A stretch of 64,000 nt of DNA from Flagellimonas marinaquae (GCF_003992675.1 NZ_RZMZ01000010.1:22123-86122), one strand, 5' to 3'. Shown: positions 33,508-43,754, counted from the stretch's first letter. The notes: generated by a model not told the origin, from the letters alone. Program-made: numbers and translations.

Positions 33508-36039
33508 TTATCCTTTGACATTGCTTTGTTTTTTTACCTCATCTTTTCCTATAGAAAGCATATTCGCAAAGAGTTTGTACGCTCCAGAAACTCCAACGGG
33601 AAGTTCCCTGAAAAAGCTTAGTCCTGTGTAAATATAGTGACCTTCTCCGTAAGGTGCTACAATAAGGCTTCCTTGTTTGTCCGTTTCGCCTTCATCTTTC
33701 ATGGAAAGAATCGGGGTAAAGTCTGCACTCCACTGCGTTGGAAAATAAAGTCCCCGTTCTTGGACCCAGCCATCAAAATCCTTTTCAGTAATGGTGTTTG
33801 GGAAGTTGACCAAGGAATGGTTAGGTGCTAAAATCTTCACTTGGGCATTTTCGTCGGTCACCCGGTCCCTGGAGAGGGTTACATCATAGGGAGCGATGTT
33901 TTCAAATTGGCTGGCCCATCTTCCGGCCGTATTGTACTGTACGATCATGGTGCCTCCATTCTTTACGTAGTCGAACAAGACGGGTTGTTTAAACTTAAGG
34001 GCTTCCACCACATTGTACGCACGGATACCCACCACCACAGCATCATATTTATCCAAATCTCCATTTTGAATATCGTTTGGATTTACTAAATGGACTTGAT
34101 AGCCAATCTGTTCCAAACTTTCGGGTACTTTGTCACCGGCGCCCATGATATAAGCGATATGCTCTCCGGATTTTTTGATGTCCATTCGGACCACTTTGGC
34201 CTCAGAGGGAAGCAGTACCGATTGTTTTGGGATATGATCGTAATTGATCTCTATCAGTTCCCGGTCGTAAACCTTATTTTGAATGGTGATTTTAGATGCT
34301 ATCTTACCTTCACTTTCTGTATTTGGCGGAGTTACCTGAAAAGCCACGGAAATTTCTTCTCCTTTTTGAGTTATGGAAAAAGGTATGCTACTCGGAACAA
34401 TGTTCCATCCCGAGGGATGAGTCAGTGTAACGCTGCCGGATACATCATTTTTTCCAGCTCTTATTTTCACCTGGACTTCCTTGGAATCGCCATTGGCGAA
34501 AATCAGTACTTTTTCATCAATTTCCGAAGTCACTTCAGGTAATATGGCAAAGGGTTCGTACAATTCTCCCTTATCTGGCCGGGAGTAGCGATGCACCACT
34601 TCTTTTTCAAACGGAATTTCAACACCAGCGACCAGTACTTTAAAAACGGCCTTAAATGCACTTGGTGTTTCAGGTAGGCCGATCAAATTTTGGTCATTTA
34701 CCGTGTATGTGCCCAAGGTTCCTGGTTCGTTCAACCAGTAAGGGCTGGTATAGTTCACATTTTGGGGTACCGTAAAACTGATTTCAAAATTCTCCTGTTG
34801 ATTGTCGTTCAATTCTTTATTCGGTTTCAAGTTGGCGTCAACCCCAACTATTTGGATTTCCTTGAGTACAACACTAGGGGAGGACCGGTTGATGGTTTCG
34901 ATATTGACCGTGACTTTGCTGCCTGGAGTGGCAGATGCACTTCCCGAACTGGCCTCCAAATACAATCCTGAAGCAGCCAATATGATATTTTTAAGCTCTT
35001 GTGACTTTAAGGTTTTCCAATGCTCGTCCTCTACGTCCTGCAAGAGCCGATATGCCTCAACCAGCTGTGGAATATGCTTTGATGGATTTTGAAAATCAAA
35101 ATTGGCCTCTACTTCATACAGAATTTTGCCAACGGCCCCACCACCTTCCACTCTGGACCAAGTAGTGTTGATGCCTTCAAAAACATTATTGTATTTGGGC
35201 ATATCTCCTTTAAGGAGTTCAATATATTCATTATCCGAACCTCTATTGGTCAATCTACCAAATCCTTGGCAGAGGTGTTGGCTGCGAGACATTGCGGCAA
35301 TTTCGTTGTTGGAGAGCCCAAGTTCGGCATAGTAAGTGCCTACATCCAACTTTACCATTCCTGATTTGTCCACTTTTTCAAAGGCTTCTTGACTACCGTA
35401 TTGCCACCACGAGGTGTTGTAGAAAATACGTCTCGGCTGCCAAGGAGAGGTCAAATCCAGCTGCTCGGTATATGCGTTAGGGTCATTGGCCAAATCAAAT
35501 GCTTCCATACTCAATATTGCGGAGGAGGTATGATGACCGTGAGTGGAGCCAGGGGTTCTATGGTCAAAACGATTGATGATTACATCGGGTTTAATGGTCC
35601 GAATGGCCCAAACCACATCGGCCAATACTTGATCTCTATCCCAAATTTTAAGGGTTTCGTTCGGATGTTTTGAAAAACCAAAGTCATTGGCACGAGTAAA
35701 ACGCTGCTCACCCCCGTCTATACGTCTTGCTGCCAAAAGTTCCTGTGTGCGCAAAACGCCCAAAAGTTCACTGAGTTCCGGTCCAATAAGGTTTTGGCCA
35801 CCATCACCCCTTGTTAAGGATATATAAACTGTCCTAGCCTTATCATGGTTGGCCAAATACGAGATAAGGCTCGTGTTCTCATCATCTGGATGGGCCGCTA
35901 CGTATAGCGCTGTACCTAAAAAGTTCAGTTTTTGGATTTCATGAAATAGTTCAGCGGATGTGAGTTTATCCGGTTTTTGGGCAAAAGTGTTTGCAAAGCA
36001 CAAAATACCAAAGGAAAGAGCAACCCAAAAATGCTTCAT
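33508..36039 (-). CDS. Large exported PIG-L (LmbE) family deacetylase
   Basis: 843 aa with signal peptide (ends near FANTFAQ). The PIG-L domain (about residues 40-290) has the zinc motif VAAHPDDENTSLISY, SLTRGDGGQNLIG and THGHHTSSAIL. Beyond it are beta-rich regions with YSRPDKGELYEP and, at about residues 640-830, a glutamine-amidotransferase-like fold (YDAVVVGIRAYNVVEALKF, VKNGGTMIVQYNTAG). Predicted to remove N-acetyl groups from sugars in the periplasm. First gene of the operon with the SSS symporter. Confidence 0.85.
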   Translation of the reverse strand: MKHFWVALSFGILCFANTFAQKPDKLTSAELFHEIQKLNFLGTALYVAAHPDDENTSLISYLANHDKARTVYISLTRGDGGQNLIGPELSELLGVLRTQELLAARRIDGGEQRFTRANDFGFSKHPNETLKIWDRDQVLADVVWAIRTIKPDVIINRFDHRTPGSTHGHHTSSAILSMEAFDLANDPNAYTEQLDLTSPWQPRRIFYNTSWWQYGSQEAFEKVDKSGMVKLDVGTYYAELGLSNNEIAAMSRSQHLCQGFGRLTNRGSDNEYIELLKGDMPKYNNVFEGINTTWSRVEGGGAVGKILYEVEANFDFQNPSKHIPQLVEAYRLLQDVEDEHWKTLKSQELKNIILAASGLYLEASSGSASATPGSKVTVNIETINRSSPSVVLKEIQIVGVDANLKPNKELNDNQQENFEISFTVPQNVNYTSPYWLNEPGTLGTYTVNDQNLIGLPETPSAFKAVFKVLVAGVEIPFEKEVVHRYSRPDKGELYEPFAILPEVTSEIDEKVLIFANGDSKEVQVKIRAGKNDVSGSVTLTHPSGWNIVPSSIPFSITQKGEEISVAFQVTPPNTESEGKIASKITIQNKVYDRELIEINYDHIPKQSVLLPSEAKVVRMDIKKSGEHIAYIMGAGDKVPESLEQIGYQVHLVNPNDIQNGDLDKYDAVVVGIRAYNVVEALKFKQPVLFDYVKNGGTMIVQYNTAGRWASQFENIAPYDVTLSRDRVTDENAQVKILAPNHSLVNFPNTITEKDFDGWVQERGLYFPTQWSADFTPILSMKDEGETDKQGSLIVAPYGEGHYIYTGLSFFRELPVGVSGAYKLFANMLSIGKDEVKKQSNVKG

Positions 36040-36062
36040 AGTTGGTTGTTTAGTGGTTGTTT

Positions 36063-36070
36063 CAAATATA
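36063..36070 (-). promoter_or_regulatory. -7 box for the PIG-L operon
   Basis: On the minus strand TATATTTG matches TAnnTTTG, 23 bp before the ATG, with TTG at 36097-36095 (24-bp spacer). Confidence 0.45.
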
Positions 36071-36131
36071 GACAGTATACCATTAGTTAAGGATCAATTT
36101 AGAGGAGTTTTAACATAGCCGGAATGCGACC

Positions 36132-37079
36132 TTACAAACCTAAACTGTCCCGTAAAATCAAATCGCTGTTCCCATTTTGTTTCCAGTAGGCCGTTTTAAT
36201 GGTTTTCATTTTGGATGCCGTAGTGGTCAATGTTTTGGCATTGGCCCCAAAACCGCTCTTAAATTCTTCCGTCCAACCTTCAATGGAAAATGGGAATTCT
36301 GACGAGAAATGTATCATCAAATTTCGTTCCAATTCTGGATAGGAAATGGTATAGGTTGTGATGCCATCTTTTGAGGACATTTCAGCCTTGGCTTCATACG
36401 ATTTGATTTCCTGATGCCTCAATCGAAGAAATTCCAACGAAGGAATCATGGTTATTTTTCCCTTTGGCAAGTTTTCAGGATTGATACGGATTTTGGTCCA
36501 GATATCGTTTTCAAGCAATGCTTTTTCCATCGTAAAATTTTGGTCGGCCTCTCCCTCAAAATAGGAATGTGACCTAAATTCAAATTGATTCCGATTGTTC
36601 AGTTGGGAATACACATGGCCACACCATTCCTGCACGGACAAACTTGTTTTTAGGGCATGTTGATTGTCGTACACGGGGTAAAATGTGCTGCTCATAATGG
36701 AGTAGGGGTAGATACCGGTTAAAAAGTTTTTGGTCGCGTTCAATTTGAGGACCGAGACATTATCTGGATTATTCCTATTTGCCTTTACTTGTTCATTGGG
36801 CAAAAAGGGTTCGGTAACATAAATCAAGACCGCATTACCATCACGAAGTTCACCATATCTGGCCTGTTCCAATTGATATGAAGTGATTTCCGCCTCCCCG
36901 GCATACCAATACCGTTTAAAGTTCTCTGAAATAGGTCGTTTGGGAGCTTGTTGTTTCTCCTTCATGTCTGAGGATATTTCAGCCGATGTTTCTGTCTCGT
37001 TTTCTTGTTTACATCCAAAAACAAAGAGCACTATTAATGAAAGGAGCGGGAGATTGAAGGTTGGGATAACAGATTTCAT
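36132..37079 (-). CDS. Lipoprotein next to maf (often mislabelled Maf)
   Basis: 315 aa from ATG 37079, giving a lipoprotein signal peptide with LFVFGC (Cys about residue 22). The mature part is beta-rich with no recognised domain (FKRYWYAGEAEITSYQLEQARYG, VSVQEWCGHVYSQLNNR-like segments). Homologues are commonly annotated 'septum formation inhibitor Maf' through neighbour transfer; there is no Maf motif here. The longer ORF upstream to 37187 has no signal peptide. Confidence 0.7.
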   Translation of the reverse strand: MKSVIPTFNLPLLSLIVLFVFGCKQENETETSAEISSDMKEKQQAPKRPISENFKRYWYAGEAEITSYQLEQARYGELRDGNAVLIYVTEPFLPNEQVKANRNNPDNVSVLKLNATKNFLTGIYPYSIMSSTFYPVYDNQHALKTSLSVQEWCGHVYSQLNNRNQFEFRSHSYFEGEADQNFTMEKALLENDIWTKIRINPENLPKGKITMIPSLEFLRLRHQEIKSYEAKAEMSSKDGITTYTISYPELERNLMIHFSSEFPFSIEGWTEEFKSGFGANAKTLTTTASKMKTIKTAYWKQNGNSDLILRDSLGL

Positions 37080-37225
37080 GAACGCAATTTTTTCGAAGTT
37101 AAGGGTAAAGTCGGTTTCTTTCAAGATACTTAACTTTTTCCAATTAAGGATAGCCGGAGTCTGTACCAACCATAAGACTCCCATCAATTTGATGCGAATC
37201 CATTATTCTATCAAATTAAAAACTG

Positions 37226-37819
37226 TCAAAATTGCATCAATGTCTCGTAGACCAAATCGGTGGGCAGTCCCACCACATTGGTGTACGACCCTTGGATTTC
37301 GGTAATGCCGATCATCCCTATCCATTCTTGGATACCGTAGGCACCCGCTTTGTCAAAAGGTTGGCAGGTTTCAATATAATAGTTGATTTCGTCATCCGAG
37401 AACCCCTTGAACTTTACTTTGGTAATGCCGCTCACCGTTTTCTGCGAATCTGTTGTGGTAAAACAAACAGAGGTGATGACCTCGTGCCAATCCCCTGAGA
37501 GGGTACGAAGCATATCGAATGCCTCGGCTTGATCAGCGGCTTTGGCGAGGGATTTGTTATTGTGCCAAACCACCGTATCCGAGGTAATGACGATTTGGTT
37601 AGGTTCCAATTCCTCCAAAAAAGGTGCAGCCTTGAGCTGGGCCAGATATTCGGATATTTCTTTCCCTTGCAATTCGTTAGGGTAGACCTCTTCTACGGAT
37701 TTGGGTCTTACCTCAAAGTCCAGCCCCAGCTCTTCCAAAAACATTTTTCGTCTGGGAGAGCCCGAAGCTAGGATGATTTTTTTGTCCTTTAGTTTTTTTT
37801 GGAGCGGATTTTTAGTCAT
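37226..37819 (-). CDS. maf: Maf nucleoside-triphosphate pyrophosphatase
   Basis: 197 aa from ATG 37819. Clear Maf motifs: KIILASGSPRRKMFLEELG at the N-terminus, ITSDTVVWHNNKSLAKA, and YGIQEWIGMIGITEIQGSYTNVVGLPTDLVYETL. Hydrolyses non-canonical or modified NTPs. The ATG overlaps the stop of the KdsC-like HAD gene; a GTG at 37828 is an alternative start. Confidence 0.93.
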   Translation of the reverse strand: MTKNPLQKKLKDKKIILASGSPRRKMFLEELGLDFEVRPKSVEEVYPNELQGKEISEYLAQLKAAPFLEELEPNQIVITSDTVVWHNNKSLAKAADQAEAFDMLRTLSGDWHEVITSVCFTTTDSQKTVSGITKVKFKGFSDDEINYYIETCQPFDKAGAYGIQEWIGMIGITEIQGSYTNVVGLPTDLVYETLMQF

Positions 37820-38339
37820 TCTTCGCACTGAAATTATCGTTCCAATCCCCTCGCACTTTTAAGACCTGTTCAATGATGTCGCGAACGCAACCTTCGCCCC
37901 CGTTTTTGTGGGAAACATAATCGGAAATGGCCTTAACTTCGGGAACGGCGTTCTGGGGTGATGTCGCCAAAGCCACCATTTTCATTGGAGGAATATCTGG
38001 AAGGTCATCTCCCATATACACTACCGAAGCAGGGTCAATTCCATGAATGTCTAGGTATTCTTCCAGTGCTTCTTGCTTAAAATGTGCGCCCATGTAAAAA
38101 TCGGTAACACCCAATCCTTTCAAACGTTCCTTTACTCCTTGGTTGGTCCCGCCGGTTATGATGCACACATTATAACCTTTCGAAATGGCCGTTTTTAGGG
38201 CAAAACCGTCCTTTACACTCATTTTTCTGAGCAGTTCCCCATCGGTGGTTATCAAAACGGTTCCATCCGTAAACACGCCGTCCACATCAAAAACAAAGGT
38301 GGTAATACTGCTCAATAGCTCTTTATAGTTCTTCTTCAT
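37812..38339 (-). CDS. HAD phosphatase, KdsC-like
   Basis: 175 aa. HAD motifs: FVFDVDGVFTDGTV with the two catalytic Asp, CIITGGTN, and VVYMGDDLPDIPPM. Length and motifs fit KDO-8-phosphate phosphatase, which makes KDO for lipopolysaccharide. It overlaps DUF2520 by 17 bp and Maf by 8 bp; an operon of DUF2520, this phosphatase and Maf follows from that. Confidence 0.85.
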   Translation of the reverse strand: MKKNYKELLSSITTFVFDVDGVFTDGTVLITTDGELLRKMSVKDGFALKTAISKGYNVCIITGGTNQGVKERLKGLGVTDFYMGAHFKQEALEEYLDIHGIDPASVVYMGDDLPDIPPMKMVALATSPQNAVPEVKAISDYVSHKNGGEGCVRDIIEQVLKVRGDWNDNFSAKND

Positions 38340-39084
38340 GCCTCTTTTTTATGGCTTGACTCAATAATTTGTATAGTGTTCTATGTTCCTCATTGTTCAA
38401 AAGTTCCAAATGTGCTTCCATACTTTCGGAATCATTTCGACGCGCAGGACCGGTCTGTGCCTCTTTTGGCGATAATCGCTGAACTTTTTCCGCCGTTTCC
38501 AAAATCAATGGTTTCAATAGGTCAAAAGAAAGCCCCTCATCCAAACAAAGCGATTCCCCAACATCATACAGATAATTGGTGAAATTGTTTACAAAAACGG
38601 CTGCAAGATGCAATTTTTTTCGCTGTTCTGAATCGATATGGTGCACGTTTTCCGAAATGGAATGCCCCAATGTTATCAATATTTCCAGTGATTGCTTGGA
38701 TTGTGCTTCTATGCAGATAGGGATGTATTGGAAAGAAACAGGTTTACCTTTGGTAAAGGTCTGTAAGGGATAGAAAACACCTTTATTGACCGCTTGGATG
38801 GCTTCAAGTCCAATAGCCCCCGAAGTATGGGCCACTACTCCCTTTTTATGTGACAAATACTTGGAGACCTCTGCAATGGCGTCGTCTTTTACGGCCATCA
38901 AGTACACATCGGTATCTGCGATCGTTGTAAAGTCTTGGGAAATGGTGCAATGTTCCGAAAACTGGGCTAACGCCTCCTTGTTTCTTCCCACTACTTGAAC
39001 CACATTGATTCCCTTAGCTTTCAAAAAAGCATCAAACAAGTGTTTCGCAAGATTTCCAGTCCCTAAAATTGATATTGAAAGCAT
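38323..39084 (-). CDS. Rossmann-fold/DUF2520 oxidoreductase-like protein
   Basis: 253 aa. N-terminal dinucleotide-binding motif ISILGTGNLAKHLFDAFLKA and C-terminal DUF2520 with KLHLAAVFVNNFTNYLYDVGESL and RRNDSESMEAHLELL. Similar in fold to 6-phosphogluconate and pyrroline-5-carboxylate reductase-type proteins; no known substrate. First gene of the minus-strand operon. Confidence 0.88.
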   Translation of the reverse strand: MLSISILGTGNLAKHLFDAFLKAKGINVVQVVGRNKEALAQFSEHCTISQDFTTIADTDVYLMAVKDDAIAEVSKYLSHKKGVVAHTSGAIGLEAIQAVNKGVFYPLQTFTKGKPVSFQYIPICIEAQSKQSLEILITLGHSISENVHHIDSEQRKKLHLAAVFVNNFTNYLYDVGESLCLDEGLSFDLLKPLILETAEKVQRLSPKEAQTGPARRNDSESMEAHLELLNNEEHRTLYKLLSQAIKKRHEEEL

Positions 39085-39184
39085 GCGTAAAACTACAAAT
39101 TAAAGACTGATGAAGAATTCAAAGAATTAACAAATCTCTTAGATTTTTGTATCCATCGAAAACAAAAAAGTTATCAAAAGGCCG

Positions 39185-39192
39185 TATTTTTG
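39185..39192 (+). promoter_or_regulatory. -7 box for the ccsBA gene
   Basis: TATTTTTG matches TAnnTTTG, 25 bp before the ATG; no TTG at proper -33 spacing. Confidence 0.4.
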
Positions 39193-39217
39193 CAAACCAA
39201 AAGTAGATTGAATTTCC

Positions 39218-42200
39218 ATGATCGATATTCTTAAGAAAACGCTTTTTTCCACTAGACTTATGGCCGTTCTTTTTTTGGTTTTTGCTGCGGCAATGGCCAT
39301 AGGAACATTTGTGGAAAGCTGGTATAGCACAGAAACCGCACGAATCTATATATACAATGCCACTTGGTTTGAAGCCATCATGGTCTTTTTTGTGATCAAT
39401 TTCATTGGGAATATTTATAGATATCGATTGCTGGATTGGAAAAAATGGCCGGTTTTAGTGCTTCACCTTTCTTGGGTTTTGATTATTATCGGCGCGTTTG
39501 TCACAAGGTATATCAGTTACGAGGGGATGATGCCGATCAGGGAAGGTGCTACGGAGAATGTTTTTTATTCCGACAAGACCTATTTGACCGTTTTTGTGGA
39601 TGGGGACATCAACGGGGAAACCAAGCGTAGGGTATTGGAAGATGACATTTTGGTAACTCCGGAGGGCAAACGCTCCAGCTTGCCCTGGAAATCCGATTTC
39701 AACGGACAACCCTTTACCATAAGCTATGTAGATTTTATTAAAGGTGCCAAAAACGGGTTAATTCCAGACGAAAACGGGACTGAATTTTTACAAATCGTGG
39801 AAGCGGGTAACGGACAGCGGCACGAGCATTATCTCGAAAACGGGAAAATTGCCAGCATTCACAATATCCTTTTTGCGCTGAACAAGGATACCGAAGGTGC
39901 CATCAATATTTTTTACGACGAAGAAAATGGGTACCGCATCAAAACCCCATTCGAAGGTAACTTTATGAGGATGGCGGACCAGTTTCAGGGCGAAGTGGTG
40001 ACGGACAGCGTTCAACCGCTGCAATTGCGTTCCCTGTACAACATGGGTGGAATGCAATTTGTGGTGCCAGAACCGATAGTCAAAGGAAAATATGGTATCG
40101 TAAAGGTTCCTGATGAAGAGATTACCAAAGTGACCCAAGATGCGTTGGTGGTGTCCATTTCCGCAAACGGAGAGACCAAAGAGGTTAAACTATTGGGAGG
40201 TCAGGGGACTTCCAACTTTTCGGACCGGTTCCATGTGGGCGGTTTGGATTTTACATTGAGTTATGGCTCTAAGGTATATCAATTGCCCTTTTCTGTGGAG
40301 TTGAACGACTTTATTGCTGAAAAATACCCGGGTACCGAGGCAGGTTACGCTTCTTTTATGAGCAAGGTCACCGTTCACGACGAGCGTCCATTCGATTACG
40401 ATATTTATATGAACCATGTTCTCGATCACGAAGGGTATCGGTTTTTTCAATCCAGTTTTGACCCGGATGAACGTGGTACGGTACTTTCGGTAAACCACGA
40501 CTGGTGGGGCACTTGGATAACCTATATTGGCTATTTCCTGCTCTATATCGGTTTGATGGGCATTATGTTCTTTGGTAAGACCCGCTTTAAGGATTTACAG
40601 GAGCGATTGGAAAAGCTAAAAGCGAAAAAAGCGGCACTGACCACCTTGACCTTGCTCTTTGCTTTTACTTTTGCCCAAGCCCAAGAAGCGGATAGCCATG
40701 AGCACAGTTCCATGCCCACGCAGGCCCAGATTGATTCCGTGATTCAAGCCACCACGGTGGCCAAGGAACATGCCGAAAAGTTTGGGGCTTTGGTGGTTCA
40801 GGACGAGGGTGGACGAATGAAGCCCATCAACACCTTCGCATCAGAATTATTGCGTAAATTGAGCGGTGATGACTCTTATAAAGATCTTTCCGCCAATCAG
40901 GTCTTCCTTTCCATGATGCTGAACCCAGGGGTTTGGTACACCGCCGATATTATTGCGCTGGGCAAAAAGGAAAACGATAGCATCCGAAAAGTGATTGGAG
41001 TGCCCGAGGGAACTAAGTTTGTGAAAGCTACAGACTTTTTTGACGCCAAAGGGTCTTACAAGCTTCGGCCTTACCTGGAAAAAGCTACCTCCACCAACAA
41101 CCCTTCCAACTTTGAAAAAGACTTCAAGAAAGTAGGGGAGCGCCTGAGCTTGCTCGATATGGCCCTGAGCGGGCAAATTGTGAAAATATTCCCATTGTTG
41201 AATGATGAGAACAACAAATGGATTTCTGCCGTTGAATATCGTTCTGGACAATATCAGGTTCAGGATTCGCTTTATTCCAATTTTGTCAGGAATGCGATGC
41301 CCTATTATCTTAACTCGCTGCAACAGTCCATCGCCAGTGGCGATTATTCCCAACCTGACCGTTTGCTGGAAGCGTTCAAGCAAAACCAAATCAATCACGG
41401 TGAGGAAGTATTGCCCTCGGATAACAAGATTAAGACGGAAATCATCTACAATAAACTGGACCTTTTCAACCGTTTGTACAAGTACTATGCCTTGGTTGGG
41501 GTGTTGTTGTTCTTTGTGTTGATTGCCAAAATTTTCAAAGAGCGCAAATTTTTGGATGCCGTTGCCTATTTATTGAAAGGCACCATCATCTTGTTCTTTA
41601 TCTGGCATACCATTGGTTTGATATTGCGTTGGTACATCTCTGGTCACGCCCCATGGAGTGATGCCTATGAGAGTATCCTATATGTATCTTGGGCCACCAT
41701 GGGTATGGGCTTGGCACTTGGCCGAAAAAGTGAACTTACCATTGCATCGAGTGCATTCGTCACTTCTATGTTGTTGTGGATAGCCCATCAAAGTTGGGTG
41801 GATCCAGCCATTGCCAATTTACAGCCTGTATTGGATAGCTATTGGTTGATGATCCACGTGGCAGTGATCGTGGGTAGTTATGGACCTTTGACGGTTGGTA
41901 TGATTTTGGGTGTGGTTGCCTTGTTTTTGATGGTTCTGACCACTGAGAAGAACAAAAAGCGAATGGATATCAATATCAAGGAGCTTACAGTCATCAATGA
42001 GCTGGCGCTCACGGTCGGATTGATTATGCTCACTATAGGGAATTTCTTGGGCGGACAATGGGCCAATGAGAGCTGGGGTCGCTACTGGGGATGGGACCCT
42101 AAAGAAACCTGGGCCTTGATTTCGATTATGGTATATGCTTTTGTGCTGCACATGCGCTTGGTACCGGGACTGCGAGGTTCTTGGGTGTACAATTTTGCCA

Positions 42201-42388
42201 GTGTGGTAGCCTTCGCCAGTATTATGATGACCTATTTTGGGGTTAATTTCTACTTGGTGGGCTTGCACAGTTACGCCAGTGGGGACCAAGTGATCACACC
42301 GACCTTTGTGTGGTACACAGTCTTAGGGGTATTTATTTTGGGCGGCATCAGTTTTTGGCGCTACAAAGTACACTATGCCAAAAAATAG
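39218..42388 (+). CDS. ccsBA: Cytochrome c biogenesis protein CcsBA (ResB-CcsA fusion)
   Basis: 1056 aa system II cytochrome c synthase. The N-terminal ResB/CcsB part (residues 1 to about 470) has transmembrane helices around 13-35, 50-68, 75-95 and 430-450 and a large periplasmic region between. A central periplasmic part (about 490-760) follows. The CcsA part has helices from about 765 on and the heme-handling WWD-type motif in NESWGRYWGWDPKETW. It delivers heme and ligates it to CxxCH apocytochromes. An internal signal-peptide-like stretch (LTTLTLLFAFTFAQAQ) near residue 480 marks the join of the two ancestral proteins. Confidence 0.92.
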   Translation: MIDILKKTLFSTRLMAVLFLVFAAAMAIGTFVESWYSTETARIYIYNATWFEAIMVFFVINFIGNIYRYRLLDWKKWPVLVLHLSWVLIIIGAFVTRYISYEGMMPIREGATENVFYSDKTYLTVFVDGDINGETKRRVLEDDILVTPEGKRSSLPWKSDFNGQPFTISYVDFIKGAKNGLIPDENGTEFLQIVEAGNGQRHEHYLENGKIASIHNILFALNKDTEGAINIFYDEENGYRIKTPFEGNFMRMADQFQGEVVTDSVQPLQLRSLYNMGGMQFVVPEPIVKGKYGIVKVPDEEITKVTQDALVVSISANGETKEVKLLGGQGTSNFSDRFHVGGLDFTLSYGSKVYQLPFSVELNDFIAEKYPGTEAGYASFMSKVTVHDERPFDYDIYMNHVLDHEGYRFFQSSFDPDERGTVLSVNHDWWGTWITYIGYFLLYIGLMGIMFFGKTRFKDLQERLEKLKAKKAALTTLTLLFAFTFAQAQEADSHEHSSMPTQAQIDSVIQATTVAKEHAEKFGALVVQDEGGRMKPINTFASELLRKLSGDDSYKDLSANQVFLSMMLNPGVWYTADIIALGKKENDSIRKVIGVPEGTKFVKATDFFDAKGSYKLRPYLEKATSTNNPSNFEKDFKKVGERLSLLDMALSGQIVKIFPLLNDENNKWISAVEYRSGQYQVQDSLYSNFVRNAMPYYLNSLQQSIASGDYSQPDRLLEAFKQNQINHGEEVLPSDNKIKTEIIYNKLDLFNRLYKYYALVGVLLFFVLIAKIFKERKFLDAVAYLLKGTIILFFIWHTIGLILRWYISGHAPWSDAYESILYVSWATMGMGLALGRKSELTIASSAFVTSMLLWIAHQSWVDPAIANLQPVLDSYWLMIHVAVIVGSYGPLTVGMILGVVALFLMVLTTEKNKKRMDINIKELTVINELALTVGLIMLTIGNFLGGQWANESWGRYWGWDPKETWALISIMVYAFVLHMRLVPGLRGSWVYNFASVVAFASIMMTYFGVNFYLVGLHSYASGDQVITPTFVWYTVLGVFILGGISFWRYKVHYAKK

Positions 42389-42389
42389 C

Positions 42390-43694
42390 TTACTGTTCCA
42401 TTAAAAGTTTCATGATTTCCTCTGCGGCGACCTTGCCTTTTTCCTTTAGGAAAGGTCGAGATGTATTATCGCCCAATTCGAACACAATAGCAGGCATACC
42501 GTGGTTTACGTAGAAATATTTGCTGGATACCATGGTAGGGTCCAGTTCATCTGAGGCGCTGATATTGGTCTTCTTTTGAGGTAATCGTTTACTGATGTTT
42601 GCTATCCAATCAAAAATGATTTTTCCTTTTTTACCAGTTACAGTTGTGTCGATAGGGTAATAGATGTCATCCCAAGTGGAATGAAAATCAGCTCCGAAAA
42701 CAAAATCGTAGGTTTTGTCTTTCTCCACCAGAAAGTCGCGAACATTTCTCGTTTCAGGCTGGTTGAAGTTTTGCCAATCCCTGTTTAGGTCTATGCCTCC
42801 CATATTATGTCTCCAGTGACCGTTATCGGCTCCATCTGGGTTCATGAGCGGAACCACAAAAATGGTGTGCTCTTTTCGGAATGCTTGAGCAAGATCAGAA
42901 TCCCCAGCGATGGTTTCAATAAAAGACTTCATCGCCAAGAAACCGGTTACTTCAGGTGGATGTTGTCTGGAGATAATCATTAATGCTTTTTGTGTTTCCG
43001 TATTTTCATTGATTTCAATGAGGTGCATCGTTCTTTTTTCTTTGGAAAGTCCAATGGGATAATGCTGTACAAATGGTTTTTGACCCAAAGAATCTACCCA
43101 CTCTTGTACTACCGAGGAGGTATACAGTTCCTGCGCACTTATCCAAGTCGGTTTTTCGTTGATGCTAAGGGTGATTTCAGCAGACTCTGGAGCCGCCTGT
43201 ATCCCAAATTCGCCCTCACCGGGGTTAATGGCTTTAAATTGGGTACTGTCCAACGGGGTAAAATTTCTTCCATCTGTACTGATTTTTGGGTAGTATCGGC
43301 TTCTGGAGTCCTGATAGCTTAACTGGACGGTTATGTCACGGGGTTCTTTGGACCAGACCTGAAAAGCATACCATGGACTCACGTTGATGGGTGTATTTTC
43401 GGCAGTAACCCAAATGGTGTAGTGGTCATTCCCATCGTAGGCCACACCGTTCAATCGGGCGCCATCAAATTGATTGGAAAAGTAAACGGTACTATCATTT
43501 AAGGCCCATACGCCCCTCCATTGTTTCTGAACAGGTCTGTCGACCGTAGGTACCACAGGACTTTTTCCTTGTCCTTGGTAACCTGTCTTTTCTTCCGCCT
43601 CAGCGGTTTCGGTAGTCTTTTTACAGGAGGTTGCCAGTGTCATGGAACACCATATCCCGATAAGTATCAAACGTTTAATGTGCATGGTCTTCAA
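42390..43694 (-). CDS. M14-family zinc carboxypeptidase, lipoprotein
   Basis: 434 aa with lipobox LATSC (Cys near 24). About 170 N-terminal residues form a beta-rich domain. The M14 domain has the HxxE motif in SRQHPPEVTGF near residue 240, the substrate-binding LMNPDGADNGHWRHNMGGIDLNRDW, the third ligand in ADFHSTWDDIYYP, and the catalytic Glu in AIVFELGDNTS. All ligands look intact. Predicted to trim peptides on the cell surface or in the periplasm. Convergent with ccsBA (stops 2 bp apart). Confidence 0.87.
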   Translation of the reverse strand: MKTMHIKRLILIGIWCSMTLATSCKKTTETAEAEEKTGYQGQGKSPVVPTVDRPVQKQWRGVWALNDSTVYFSNQFDGARLNGVAYDGNDHYTIWVTAENTPINVSPWYAFQVWSKEPRDITVQLSYQDSRSRYYPKISTDGRNFTPLDSTQFKAINPGEGEFGIQAAPESAEITLSINEKPTWISAQELYTSSVVQEWVDSLGQKPFVQHYPIGLSKEKRTMHLIEINENTETQKALMIISRQHPPEVTGFLAMKSFIETIAGDSDLAQAFRKEHTIFVVPLMNPDGADNGHWRHNMGGIDLNRDWQNFNQPETRNVRDFLVEKDKTYDFVFGADFHSTWDDIYYPIDTTVTGKKGKIIFDWIANISKRLPQKKTNISASDELDPTMVSSKYFYVNHGMPAIVFELGDNTSRPFLKEKGKVAAEEIMKLLMEQ

Positions 43695-43754
43695 TGGTTT
43701 TAGTTGGTCATTCTACGAAAATAATGACTTGAAGTGCAGCAAAACCAAAAAATA

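Noticed and set aside
34090..34542. 150-aa plus-strand ORF inside the PIG-L gene
   Set aside because: Opposite-strand shadow within a clear PIG-L coding frame.
36132..37079. Maf protein
   Set aside because: Lacks the SGSPRR and later Maf motifs; it is a lipoprotein, and the real Maf gene is at 37226-37819.
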